From UBA6398 sp963660485 (GTDB lineage: Bacteria; Bacteroidota; Bacteroidia; Bacteroidales; Bacteroidaceae), in assembly GCA_963660485.1 (NCBI GenBank), contig CAVKYH010000036.1, forward strand, positions 1 through 13,805: 13,805 nt of DNA, given 5' to 3'. Position 1 is the stretch's first letter. Every line of letters starts with the position of its first letter. The position numbers and the translations under genes were made by a program. Shown piece by piece: positions 1 through 7,688 of this stretch. The notes beneath the pieces were generated by a model. The model ran no database searches. It was not told where the DNA came from and worked only from the letters and a program-made list of their open reading frames with translations.

Positions 1-48
1 TAAATTCCGACGCATCTAATTTAAATTACATGGCCCGGAGTTTTCACG
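1..48. repeat. Modular palindromic repeat, copy 1 (cut by window start)
   Basis: The window opens inside this copy. It holds a partial linker (1-6), the core CCGACGCATCT (7-17), a full linker AATTTAAATT (18-27) and a right arm containing TGGCCCGGAGTTTT (31-44). Bases 18-48 are identical to 3883-3913 in copy 2, but the 11-base core lies in the opposite orientation relative to that shared arm. The left part is outside the window. It sits just upstream of the helicase promoter. Confidence 0.9.
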
Positions 49-155
49 AGATGCCTTATCGTTTTTTTGAGGTGTTTATGGGTGTGTTTTTTCCCAAATA
101 GGTGTTTGGGGAGAAACTCTTTGCGGTGGTTTTTCCTGTTGTGAAGCATAATGTG

Positions 156-163
156 TATATTTG
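156..163 (+). promoter_or_regulatory. Probable -7 element of the helicase-NUDIX operon
   Basis: TATATTTG fits the Bacteroidota primary-sigma -7 consensus TAnnTTTG. I see no convincing -33 TTG at 19-21 bases upstream. Transcription would start near 170, leaving a leader of about 15 bases before the ATG at 185. This excludes the in-frame TTG at 161, which overlaps the element. Confidence 0.5.
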
Positions 164-184
164 TGCTTACTAATTAAACCGAAG

Positions 185-3100
185 ATGAAACTACAAGAAG
201 GGGCATACGAAAATCTAATAACCGAAGAGTTGCATTCTGATATGCTAAAGGCGGAAAATGACGGCTTGGTGTGTAAACGGGACGAGATTGACGATGCCGA
301 ATCGCCTTCTATGTTGGCCGAACATGTTAGTAGGATTGTTTGCAATAGGCTTTCTGACGAGAATCTTTCGGCTGAAGAACGTGTGGCGTTTGTAAACCGT
401 TTGATTGATTTCATAGGTGAGCAGAAGGAAGACAGAGTAGTGGAGGAATACGAGATGCTTTCGGCTGTGGTTTCAAAACAAGAGAATGCGAGGTTGAGGG
501 CTACTAATCAGGATTTGGTTCGTCCTTTGACTGGATTCCGGGTTAGTAATCTTTTTACCGGCGGACAGAGTAAGGTTTCTTTGAGTACGGAGATTGAACG
601 CGACATTGAGAGTGCTGACAATATATATCTTATTGTTTCGTTCTTGAAACTTTCCGGACTGAACCTTATTTATGACAAACTGAAAAGGTTTTGCGGAAAT
701 CCTAATCATAAGTTGCGTGTTATCACTACGACTTATTGCGGCGTTACTGAGGCTAAGGCTGTGGAACGTCTTTCCCAATTGCCGAATACGGAGATACGCA
801 TTTCTTATAATGCGAAGATAGAGCGGCTTCATGCCAAATCGTATATTTTTGAGCGCAAATCAGGATTCAGCACGGCTTATATCGGTTCTTCAAATTTGTC
901 GAAATCGGCACAGACCGACGGCTTGGAGTGGAATATCCGGGTAACGAATGTTGAGAATCCGCATATCATTAAGACTGCGTTTGCTACATTTAATCTTTAT
1001 TGGAACAGTCATAATTTTGAGGACTTCAATGTTGGGGGCGTGGAGAAACTTTATCGCGAACTTGAGAAGGAGAAAGGTCCGAAGGATAGTTCTGCCAATT
1101 ATTTAGTGAGATATTCTATATTTCCCCACCAGAAACAGATTCTTGACAGGCTTGCTGTTGTTCGCGAGAATGGTATAAAGAGAAATCTTGTTGTAGCTGC
1201 GACCGGTACGGGCAAGACTGTTATTTCGGCGTTCGACTACAAAATGTTTTCCGAGGCCAATCGAAATCGCTTGCTCTTTGTGGCGCATCGCCAGGAGATA
1301 CTTTTCCAATCGCGAAACGCTTATCGGAGTGTGCTTATGGACGCAAATTTTGGCGATGTTTGGGTGGGGCAATACAAGCCGGTAGGTGGAATTGACCATC
1401 TCTTTGTTTCTGTTCAAACGTTCAATTCCAAATACGACGAGATATTCCGCAATTTGCCACAGGATTACTATGATTATATCGTAATAGACGAGGCGCATCA
1501 CTTGGTGGCCGACAGTTATCGAAAGATATTGGAGCACTTTTCTCCGAAACTGCTAATAGGACTTACGGCAACGCCGGAACGTATGGACGGGGTGAGTCTT
1601 CTTCCCGATTTCGACAATCAGATTAGCGCCGAGATACGTTTGCCGATGGCTTTGGACGAGGGACTGCTTACGCCTTTCCAATATCTTTGCATTAGCGACA
1701 ATACCGATTTGACTGATGACGACTTGATGCAGGGTTGTAAGTATGTTGCTACAAAATTGACCGGGAAACTTTGCAACAAGGAGCGTGTGGGGCTTATCGT
1801 AGACCGCCTTAGGTATTATCTTCCCGATGAAACAAAATGCAGGGCATTGGGTTTCTGCGCAACAAAAGAGCATGCGCGTTACATGGCCGAGGGTTTCAGA
1901 GCTTTTGGATTGAAGGCGGATTATCTTACGTCGGACAGAGAAGACCGCGAACTGCTCAACAAACAATTGACCAATGGCGAAATAAATTATTTGTTTGTTG
2001 TAGACATGTTCAATGAAGGTATTGACATTCCTTCGGTCGATACAGTTTTGTTTCTCCGCCCCACAGAATCTTTGACAGTCTTTTTGCAGCAGTTGGGGCG
2101 CGGTCTGCGTTTGTCTCCGGGCAAAAATCTTCTTACGGTGTTTGACTTTGTGGCGCAGCTTAACCAGAAGTACGATTTCACAAGCCGTTTCCGCAGCCTT
2201 ATGGTGAGGAAGGACAAAAGCGTGGTGGAGCAGGTAAAAAACGGATTTACTTTACTTCCTCGCGGCTGTACTATTCATATGGAAGAAAAGGCGCAGCAGT
2301 ATGTTCTTGACAATATAAAAGCGGCTGTTTACAACAAAAAAAGACTTGTGCAGGAACTTCGTGGATACGATCATTGTCCTACGCTCAAAGAATTCATAGA
2401 TAATAATGGCCAGGACGTACGTATTGTTTACAAAGGTGGCAATTGTTGGACGAGCTTGAAGCGCGAGGCGGGATTATGTGCCTATGACGGCGACGAAAAT
2501 ACCAAACGGTTTGAAAAAGGTATTGGCAATCTTGTTCATACAAACAGTGTTGCTTATCTTGGTTTCGTCAAAAGAATTCTGTCTTGCCTTGAAGATGTGA
2601 AGTTTGCCGATGAAAGAGAAAATACATTTGGCGTGATGCTATATTATACGCTCTATATCGACAAGATAAGCAGGGTTGGTTTCCGCAATATCGAAGAAGG
2701 AATTTCCCTGCTCGCCAACTATCCGCTTTTTGTTGCAGAACTGCAAGAATTGACCGATTATCTTTTGGCTAATATCGAAACCAAAACGTTCTCGGTGGGC
2801 GAGGGGCTTCCTGTTGCGCTCGAACAGTATGGCTGCTATACGCGCGAAGAAATTTTTGCCATATTCGGGCGACAAACTGCTGATAGAAAGATGCAAGGAT
2901 GTGTGTCGGGCGCTTTCAATATTGAGGAGCTGAACACGGAGTTGTTCTTTGTTACACTAAACAAGTCGGACAAAGATTTTTCTCCATCTACAATGTATGA
3001 TGATTATGTGGTAAATGAGAACCAGTTTCATTGGAAATCGCTGAACACAGATACGCATCAAGGTCGTGGCCGCCGGTTTGTGGAGCAGGCGAAAAACAAG

Positions 3101-3271
3101 AAGAAATTCCTTTTGTTTGTCCGTGAATACAAGCGCGACGGTTTTGGCAATACCTGCCCGTTTTATTGTTTCGGTTTGGTTGATTACATTTCATCGCGCG
3201 ACGACAAACCTATGAGTATCGACTGGCGTATGCATCAGCCGATACTCCCGCAATTCATCAAAGCCGTATAA
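185..3271 (+). CDS. PLD-nuclease / SF2 DEAH helicase / DUF3427 protein
   Basis: A 1028-residue protein, probably an ATP-driven translocase with an attached nuclease that acts on DNA in the cytoplasm. The first 120 residues or so are helical and charged. A phospholipase-D-like nuclease domain follows, with H216-x-K218 and GSSN at 234-237; the Asp expected four residues after the Lys is a Glu (E223). The helicase core has Walker A (TGTGKT, 340-345), DEAH (435-438), TATP (461-464) and motif VI QQLGRGLR (635-642). The C-terminal third matches my memory of DUF3427, with the conserved FHW, LLFVRE and PMSI...W stretches near its end. The ATG at 185 is preferred to the upstream TTG because a promoter element overlaps the latter. 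A NUDIX gene follows after 7 bases. Single-HKD nucleases usually act as dimers. Defence against foreign DNA is an inference from architecture; repair is the alternative. Confidence 0.9.
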   Translation: MKLQEGAYENLITEELHSDMLKAENDGLVCKRDEIDDAESPSMLAEHVSRIVCNRLSDENLSAEERVAFVNRLIDFIGEQKEDRVVEEYEMLSAVVSKQENARLRATNQDLVRPLTGFRVSNLFTGGQSKVSLSTEIERDIESADNIYLIVSFLKLSGLNLIYDKLKRFCGNPNHKLRVITTTYCGVTEAKAVERLSQLPNTEIRISYNAKIERLHAKSYIFERKSGFSTAYIGSSNLSKSAQTDGLEWNIRVTNVENPHIIKTAFATFNLYWNSHNFEDFNVGGVEKLYRELEKEKGPKDSSANYLVRYSIFPHQKQILDRLAVVRENGIKRNLVVAATGTGKTVISAFDYKMFSEANRNRLLFVAHRQEILFQSRNAYRSVLMDANFGDVWVGQYKPVGGIDHLFVSVQTFNSKYDEIFRNLPQDYYDYIVIDEAHHLVADSYRKILEHFSPKLLIGLTATPERMDGVSLLPDFDNQISAEIRLPMALDEGLLTPFQYLCISDNTDLTDDDLMQGCKYVATKLTGKLCNKERVGLIVDRLRYYLPDETKCRALGFCATKEHARYMAEGFRAFGLKADYLTSDREDRELLNKQLTNGEINYLFVVDMFNEGIDIPSVDTVLFLRPTESLTVFLQQLGRGLRLSPGKNLLTVFDFVAQLNQKYDFTSRFRSLMVRKDKSVVEQVKNGFTLLPRGCTIHMEEKAQQYVLDNIKAAVYNKKRLVQELRGYDHCPTLKEFIDNNGQDVRIVYKGGNCWTSLKREAGLCAYDGDENTKRFEKGIGNLVHTNSVAYLGFVKRILSCLEDVKFADERENTFGVMLYYTLYIDKISRVGFRNIEEGISLLANYPLFVAELQELTDYLLANIETKTFSVGEGLPVALEQYGCYTREEIFAIFGRQTADRKMQGCVSGAFNIEELNTELFFVTLNKSDKDFSPSTMYDDYVVNENQFHWKSLNTDTHQGRGRRFVEQAKNKKKFLLFVREYKRDGFGNTCPFYCFGLVDYISSRDDKPMSIDWRMHQPILPQFIKAV

Positions 3272-3278
3272 GAAACTT

Positions 3279-3656
3279 ATGAAGACAATAAACGTAGTAG
3301 CTGCAATAATTCAAGATTCCGACGGAAGGTATTTCGCCACTCAGCGAGGCTATGGCGAATGGAAAGACTGGTGGGAATTTCCCGGTGGAAAGGTTGAAAG
3401 CGGCGAGAACTCGGTTGAGGCGCTGAAACGAGAGATTAAAGAAGAACTTGCAGCCGAAATAAGTGTGGACGACAAGCTTTGCAGGGTGGAATACGACTAT
3501 CCAAAGTTTCATCTTTCTATGGACTGTTACATGTGCCGACTGGTTTCGTGCGTTCCAACCCTTCTTGAACACGAAGATTCGCGCTGGCTGAAAAAGGAAG
3601 AGCTCAACACCGTGAAATGGCTCCCGGCAGACAAAGAAATTGTAGAGCTTCTGTAA
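3279..3656 (+). CDS. Small NUDIX hydrolase (MutT-like)
   Basis: A 125-residue single-domain NUDIX protein, close to the usual MutT length. It probably hydrolyses a (deoxy)nucleoside triphosphate or a related diphosphate to the monophosphate with Mg2+. The NUDIX box runs from G37 through E43 to R51-E52-I-K-E55-E56, so all metal-binding glutamates are present. The box glycine after EE is Ala (A58), a modest departure. The FPGG motif at 34-37 is intact. It starts 7 bases after the helicase stop, so the two genes should be co-transcribed and probably co-translated. This suggests a functional link such as clearing a nucleotide product, or making or removing a signal or a modified nucleotide. The substrate cannot be read from sequence, and simple 8-oxo-dGTP sanitation is also possible. 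Confidence 0.9.
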   Translation: MKTINVVAAIIQDSDGRYFATQRGYGEWKDWWEFPGGKVESGENSVEALKREIKEELAAEISVDDKLCRVEYDYPKFHLSMDCYMCRLVSCVPTLLEHEDSRWLKKEELNTVKWLPADKEIVELL

Positions 3657-3697
3657 ACACATTGTCATATTATATAGCCCCTTGGTGCGGTTTGCGA

Positions 3698-3710
3698 CAG
3701 ACATTGTCTG
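3698..3710. repeat. Short odd-centred palindrome
   Basis: CAGACA, a central T and TGTCTG form a perfect 6+1+6 palindrome downstream of the NUDIX stop codon. It shares the CAGACA/TGTCTG words with the type B arms of repeat copy 3. It may be a degenerate solo arm or part of a weak terminator; no T run follows on the plus strand. Confidence 0.5.
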
Positions 3711-3840
3711 ACAAGAAAAAAGCTATGGCTGACATTTGTAGAATTGTATACGGGTAAGTTGTTGTTTTTGCGTGTGTTGGCTTGAAATAAAAGGATATGT
3801 TTTCCTGCAACAACTATATGGTTTTTCTTAGAACCGATGT

Positions 3841-3913
3841 CGTAAAAACTCCGGGCCACCAAATTTAAATTAGATGCGTCGGAATTTAAATTACATGGCC
3901 CGGAGTTTTCACG
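3841..3913. repeat. Modular palindromic repeat, copy 2 (complete, type A arms)
   Basis: A complete 73-base element. The left arm is 3841-3858 and the right arm 3896-3913; they are complementary over 18 bases with one mismatch (AAAACTCCGGGCCA against TGGCCCGGAGTTTT at the centre). Between them lie linker AATTTAAATT (3862-3871), core AGATGCGTCGG (3872-3882) and linker AATTTAAATT (3883-3892), with three unmatched bases at each arm junction. The arms can form a GC-rich stem ending in a short T run on both strands, so a bidirectional terminator role is possible. It separates the helicase unit from the glycan operon. Confidence 0.92.
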
Positions 3914-3933
3914 CCATGCGCAGCATGGTTTTT
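3914..3933 (+). terminator. Possible small hairpin terminator next to repeat copy 2
   Basis: CCATGC (3914-3919), loop GCA and GCATGG (3923-3928) form a perfect 6-bp stem followed by five T. It abuts the right arm of repeat copy 2. It could end transcription leaving the helicase-NUDIX unit, though it lies about 260 bases past the stop codon. The stem is short, so this is tentative. Confidence 0.35.
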
Positions 3934-4059
3934 GGCTTGCGGTATTGGGCTTCCAGTATGTGGAAAAGAGGGGCTTGTTTGCGGAAAAATGCTTCCGATT
4001 CGGCTTGCGGAGACTGATAGATAAGGTGTGCAAAAACGCGCGCGGCAAGTGGTTTCTCT

Positions 4060-4072
4060 GATGTCAGACATC
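4060..4072. repeat. Solo type B arm palindrome
   Basis: GATGTC, central A, GACATC: a perfect odd-centred palindrome. Its first 12 bases, GATGTCAGACAT, are identical to the left arm of repeat copy 3 (8994-9005), but no linker or core is present. It looks like a core-less form of the same repeat family, or a shared protein-binding site, 98 bases before the gmd -33 element. Confidence 0.6.
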
Positions 4073-4169
4073 GGGAAAACCATATCGGGACATATAAAAA
4101 CACGCTGCCGTTCCGTTATAGAAACGGGGCATGAACAGACTTTCGGCAAGCCACAAAATTTGTACATTC

Positions 4170-4200
4170 TTGCCCCTTTCAACAAATATTGATACCTTTG
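4170..4200 (+). promoter_or_regulatory. Promoter of the glycan operon
   Basis: TTG at 4170-4172 and TACCTTTG at 4193-4200, spaced by 20 bases, match the Bacteroidota -33/-7 promoter (TTG, 19-21 bases, TAnnTTTG). Transcription should begin near 4207, about 14 bases before the gmd ATG. It fixes the gmd start at 4221 and excludes an in-frame ATG at 4131. Confidence 0.75.
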
Positions 4201-4220
4201 TAAAACCAAAACACAAAGAC

Positions 4221-5300
4221 ATGGGAAATAAAACTGCTTTAATCACGGGCATCACTGGACAAGACGGTTCTTATCTTGCAGAGTTTCTTATCGGAAAAGG
4301 ATATGAGGTGCACGGCCTCTTGCGCCGTTCGTCTTCTTTCAACACGGAGCGCATAGAACATCTGTATCTTGACGAATGGGTGCGCGACATGAAGCAAAAA
4401 CGGTTGGTCAACCTTCATTGGGCCGACATGACCGATTCTTCGTCGCTTATCCGTGTGATATCCGAAGTGCAACCTACGGAAATCTACAACCTTGCAGCGC
4501 AAAGCCATGTCAAGGTTTCGTTTGACGTGCCCGAATATACTGCCGACACCGACGCAATAGGCGTGCTCCGTCTGCTCGAAGCCGTGAGAATTTGCGGACT
4601 TGCCGACAAATGCAAGATATATCAGGCGTCTACTTCCGAATTGTTTGGAAAAGTAATGGAAGTGCCGCAGCGCGAAACCACACCTTTCTATCCCCGTTCG
4701 CCCTATTCCGTGGCCAAGCTCTATGGATTTTGGATTATGAAGAACTATCGCGAAAGCTACAACATGTTTTGCTGCAACGGTATCCTTTTCAACCACGAAA
4801 GCGAACGCCGTGGCGAGAATTTCGTTACGCGCAAAATCACTCTTGCCGCAAGCAGAATAGTGCAGGGGCTGCAAAACAAATTGTATCTCGGCAACCTCGA
4901 CGCCCGTCGCGATTGGGGGTATGCCAAAGACTATGTGGAATGTATGTGGCTCATACTTCAGCAGGAAAATCCCGATGACTTTGTGATTGCTACGGGAGAG
5001 ATGCACACCGTGCGCGAGTTTTGCACGCTTTCCTTCAAATACGCCGGCATCGACCTGCGCTGGGAAGGCTCCGGAATAGAAGAAAAAGGTATCGACGAGA
5101 AGACAGGAAAAGTGCTCGTCGAAGTTGATCCGAAATATTTCCGTCCTGCCGAAGTTGACCAACTGCTCGGTGATCCCTCCAAGGCAAAAAATCAACTCGG
5201 TTGGAATCCACGTACCACTTCTTTCGAAGAACTGGTGAAAATCATGGTGGAATATGACATGGAATACGTTAAACGTAGCAACAAGACGGTGATGCCGTAA
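4221..5300 (+). CDS. gmd: GDP-mannose 4,6-dehydratase
   Basis: Converts GDP-D-mannose to GDP-4-keto-6-deoxy-D-mannose, the first step to GDP-L-fucose, in the cytoplasm. At 359 residues it has normal family length. It is an extended short-chain dehydrogenase: the NADP-binding Rossmann motif is G10-x-x-G13-x-x-G16 (TGITGQDGSYL), the catalytic T138-S139-E140 lies in ASTSELFG, and Y162 and K166 form the YxxxK pair in YSVAKLYG. The start is set by the promoter at 4170-4200. It is the first gene of a five-gene operon, followed by fcl after 16 bases, as expected for a GDP-fucose pair. Codons favour A and C on this strand, unlike the helicase gene upstream. Confidence 0.97.
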   Translation: MGNKTALITGITGQDGSYLAEFLIGKGYEVHGLLRRSSSFNTERIEHLYLDEWVRDMKQKRLVNLHWADMTDSSSLIRVISEVQPTEIYNLAAQSHVKVSFDVPEYTADTDAIGVLRLLEAVRICGLADKCKIYQASTSELFGKVMEVPQRETTPFYPRSPYSVAKLYGFWIMKNYRESYNMFCCNGILFNHESERRGENFVTRKITLAASRIVQGLQNKLYLGNLDARRDWGYAKDYVECMWLILQQENPDDFVIATGEMHTVREFCTLSFKYAGIDLRWEGSGIEEKGIDEKTGKVLVEVDPKYFRPAEVDQLLGDPSKAKNQLGWNPRTTSFEELVKIMVEYDMEYVKRSNKTVMP

Positions 5301-5316
5301 TACTCCAACCGACAAC

Positions 5317-6522
5317 ATGCTGAGCAAAGACGCTAAAATATATGTGGCAGGGCATCACGGACTGGTGGGCTCTGCTATTTGGAACAACCTGAAGCAACGC
5401 GGATACAACAACCTCGTGGGGCGTACTCACGAAGAACTTGACCTTACCGACCAAAACGCAGTAAAAGAGTTTTTCGACGCAGAAAATCCCGACGCCGTGG
5501 TATTGGCGGCAGCTTTCGTGGGAGGAATAATGGCCAATTCGCTCTATCGTGCCGATTTCATCATGCAAAACATGAAAATACAGTGCAACGTGATAAGCAA
5601 TGCCTATTCCCATGGTGTAAAGAAACTGCTTTTTCTGGGCAGCACCTGCATCTATCCGAAAAATGCACCGCAGCCAATGAAAGAGGAAGCCTTGCTAACC
5701 TCACCGCTCGAATACACAAACGAAGAATACGCCATTGCAAAAATCGCAGGTCTCAAAATGTGTGAAAGTTATAACCTGCAATATGGCACGAACTACATCG
5801 CCGTAATGCCTACGAACCTTTACGGGCCAAACGATAACTTTCATTTGGAAAATTCACACGTTCTGCCGGCAATGATGCGCAAGATATATCTCGCTAAACT
5901 CATTAACGACGGAAATTGGGACGCAATACGCAACGATATGAACAAACGTCCGATAAATCCTACCGATGCCCTGCGCAAGGAAATAGGAGACGGCAACGTT
6001 GACGGCAGCAATTCAGAGGAACGAATACTGAAAGCACTCGAATTCTACGGCATAGGCAACAACCACGTAACGCTATGGGGCACAGGAACTCCGTTGAGAG
6101 AATTCCTTTGGAGCGAAGACATGGCCGACGCATCGGTTTACATGCTTCTGAACGTGGATTTCAGCGATATCATAGGCGTTGAAAAATATTCCTCGGTGTT
6201 TTATGGCGCAAAGACAAACGGCGAAGTAAACCGCAACAACAGCGAAGGACGCGGCGGAGCGATTCCAAAACTCGGCGAAATCCGAAACTGTCATATCAAC
6301 GTGGGCACAGGCAAAGAATTAACCATTCGTGAATTGGCGCAGCTCGTTGTGGAAGCCGTAGGTTTCGCAGGGACGATAGAATTCGACGCATCTAAACCCG
6401 ACGGAACGCCGCGAAAACTGATCGATGTCTCAAAACTCCACAGCCTTGGTTGGCATCATAAAGTTGAAATCGAAGACGGGGTGAAAAAACTGTACGATTG
6501 GTATAAAGAAAGTCTGAAATAA
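5317..6522 (+). CDS. fcl: GDP-L-fucose synthase, long form
   Basis: Epimerises and reduces GDP-4-keto-6-deoxymannose, the Gmd product, to GDP-L-fucose with NADPH. The N-terminal glycine motif GHHGLVG, the serine in LGSTCIYPK and the tyrosine-lysine pair in EYAIAKIAG are all present, and TPLREFLW and NVGTGKELTIREL fit the family's C-terminal half. At 401 residues it is about 80 longer than the 321-residue E. coli enzyme. Two regions account for this, roughly 196-249 and 287-325; the second is Asn- and Gly-rich. Bacteroidales enzymes are generally longer than the E. coli one. It sits 16 bases after gmd and 17 before the glycosyltransferase. The call is firm; the role of the insertions is unknown. 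Confidence 0.96.
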   Translation: MLSKDAKIYVAGHHGLVGSAIWNNLKQRGYNNLVGRTHEELDLTDQNAVKEFFDAENPDAVVLAAAFVGGIMANSLYRADFIMQNMKIQCNVISNAYSHGVKKLLFLGSTCIYPKNAPQPMKEEALLTSPLEYTNEEYAIAKIAGLKMCESYNLQYGTNYIAVMPTNLYGPNDNFHLENSHVLPAMMRKIYLAKLINDGNWDAIRNDMNKRPINPTDALRKEIGDGNVDGSNSEERILKALEFYGIGNNHVTLWGTGTPLREFLWSEDMADASVYMLLNVDFSDIIGVEKYSSVFYGAKTNGEVNRNNSEGRGGAIPKLGEIRNCHINVGTGKELTIRELAQLVVEAVGFAGTIEFDASKPDGTPRKLIDVSKLHSLGWHHKVEIEDGVKKLYDWYKESLK

Positions 6523-6539
6523 TCTGTTTTGCAAGCATC

Positions 6540-7688
6540 ATGGCCGACACGAAAAAGAAGAAACTGATAAAAATATCCACTGTCCCCGTTTCGTTAAACA
6601 CGTTCTGCCGCGGACAGTTGGAGATGCTTTCCGCGTACTACGATGTCGTGGCCGTTTCATCGCCTTTCAAAGAACTGCAAGAGATTCACGAGCGCGAAGG
6701 AGTGCGTTGTGAAGCGGTTGCAATGGAGCGCCATATTTCCATAATCAAGGATATAAAATCGCTGATGGCTATGTATAAACTTTTCCGCAAGGAAAAACCC
6801 GACATAGTTCATTCCATGACGCCCAAAGCCGGACTCGTTTCAATGGTAGCGGCTTGGCTGGCGCACGTTCCCGTAAGAATCCATACCTATACGGGACTCG
6901 TTTTCCCCACAGCCCACGGAATTAAGAAACTTATACTTGTATTGACCGACAAGATGCTTTGCCGTTGCGCCACATACATTAATCCGGAAGGATTTGGTGT
7001 GGCAAACGACCTTTCAAAAATCACAAAAAAACCGCTACATATAATTGGACACGGAAATGTACGCGGCATAGATCTTGACTACTGGGACGTTGAAAAGGCG
7101 AAACCCGTTGCCGAAGAAATAAAATCAAAAATCAAGGGCCGTTTCGTTTATCTTTTCGTGGGAAGACTTGTTAAAGACAAGGGTATAAACGAACTTGTGG
7201 AAGCTTTCAAGCGTCTGCACAGCGAAGCAAACAACAATGTTTCGCTTATACTCGTAGGTCATTACGAAGAAAAGCTTGATCCGCTGAAAGACGAGACTCT
7301 ACGCGAAATTTCCGAGAACCCTGACATCATCACCGTGGGAGAAGTGGACGACGTAAGGCCATACTATGCAATTGCCGACGCTTTTGTTTTTCCCTCCTAC
7401 CGCGAAGGTTTTCCCAATACGGTATTGGAAGCCGGCGCGATGGGACTTCCGCAAATCGTTACCGACATCAACGGCGCAAACGAAATAATAAAAAATCGCT
7501 GGAACGGCTTGATAATTCCCCCGCAACGCGTTGACGACGTATGGCGTGCCATGAAAATGCTGAAAGAAGACGCAAAGATGCGCGAACTGTTGGCAAAAAA
7601 CGCACGCAAAACGATTGCAGAGCGTTTTGAACAAAAATATTTGTGGAACGAGCTATTGAAAACCTATCAAAAACTGACAGCAGAATAA
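6540..7688 (+). CDS. GT4-family glycosyltransferase
   Basis: A 382-residue GT-B-fold retaining glycosyltransferase, probably cytoplasmic and membrane-associated, that adds a sugar from a nucleotide donor to a lipid-linked acceptor. The N-terminal half has the acceptor-side pattern HSMTPKAG...; the C-terminal half opens at FVGRLVKDKG and carries the E-x7-E donor motif at E289 and E297 (EGFPNTVLE). The sequence resembles PglA-type enzymes of N-glycan and capsule clusters. GDP-fucose from the preceding two genes is a possible donor, but the sequence cannot prove this. Its stop overlaps the next start (TAATG), so translation of the two is probably coupled. It has no signal peptide or clear membrane span. 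Confidence 0.92.
   Translation: MADTKKKKLIKISTVPVSLNTFCRGQLEMLSAYYDVVAVSSPFKELQEIHEREGVRCEAVAMERHISIIKDIKSLMAMYKLFRKEKPDIVHSMTPKAGLVSMVAAWLAHVPVRIHTYTGLVFPTAHGIKKLILVLTDKMLCRCATYINPEGFGVANDLSKITKKPLHIIGHGNVRGIDLDYWDVEKAKPVAEEIKSKIKGRFVYLFVGRLVKDKGINELVEAFKRLHSEANNNVSLILVGHYEEKLDPLKDETLREISENPDIITVGEVDDVRPYYAIADAFVFPSYREGFPNTVLEAGAMGLPQIVTDINGANEIIKNRWNGLIIPPQRVDDVWRAMKMLKEDAKMRELLAKNARKTIAERFEQKYLWNELLKTYQKLTAE

Larger units (their letters stand above)
3657..4220. other. Intergenic region between NUDIX gene and gmd
   Basis: No credible gene is seen in these 564 bases; the short open frames cross the palindromic repeat and match nothing I know. The region holds a 13-base palindrome (3698-3710), repeat copy 2 (3841-3913), a short hairpin followed by T5 (3914-3933), a solo arm palindrome (4060-4072) and the gmd promoter (4170-4200). 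The remaining sequence carries no motif I recognise. Confidence 0.7.

Noticed and set aside
161..184. TTG start giving the helicase eight extra residues
   Set aside because: The codon lies inside the likely -7 promoter element (156-163), upstream of the expected transcript start.
4113..4128. Small inverted repeat (CCGTT / AACGG) upstream of gmd as a terminator or riboswitch
   Set aside because: The stem is only about 5 bp, no T run follows, and no conserved riboswitch core is visible.
3886..4255. Several overlapping minus-strand open frames between the NUDIX gene and gmd
   Set aside because: They run through the gmd promoter and, in part, the palindromic repeat; frames overlap one another and none has a domain pattern.
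4239..5327. A 362-codon open frame on the minus strand opposite gmd
   Set aside because: It is a shadow of gmd: it shows no family motifs, whereas the plus strand encodes every catalytic residue of Gmd. Long antisense frames arise from codon bias.
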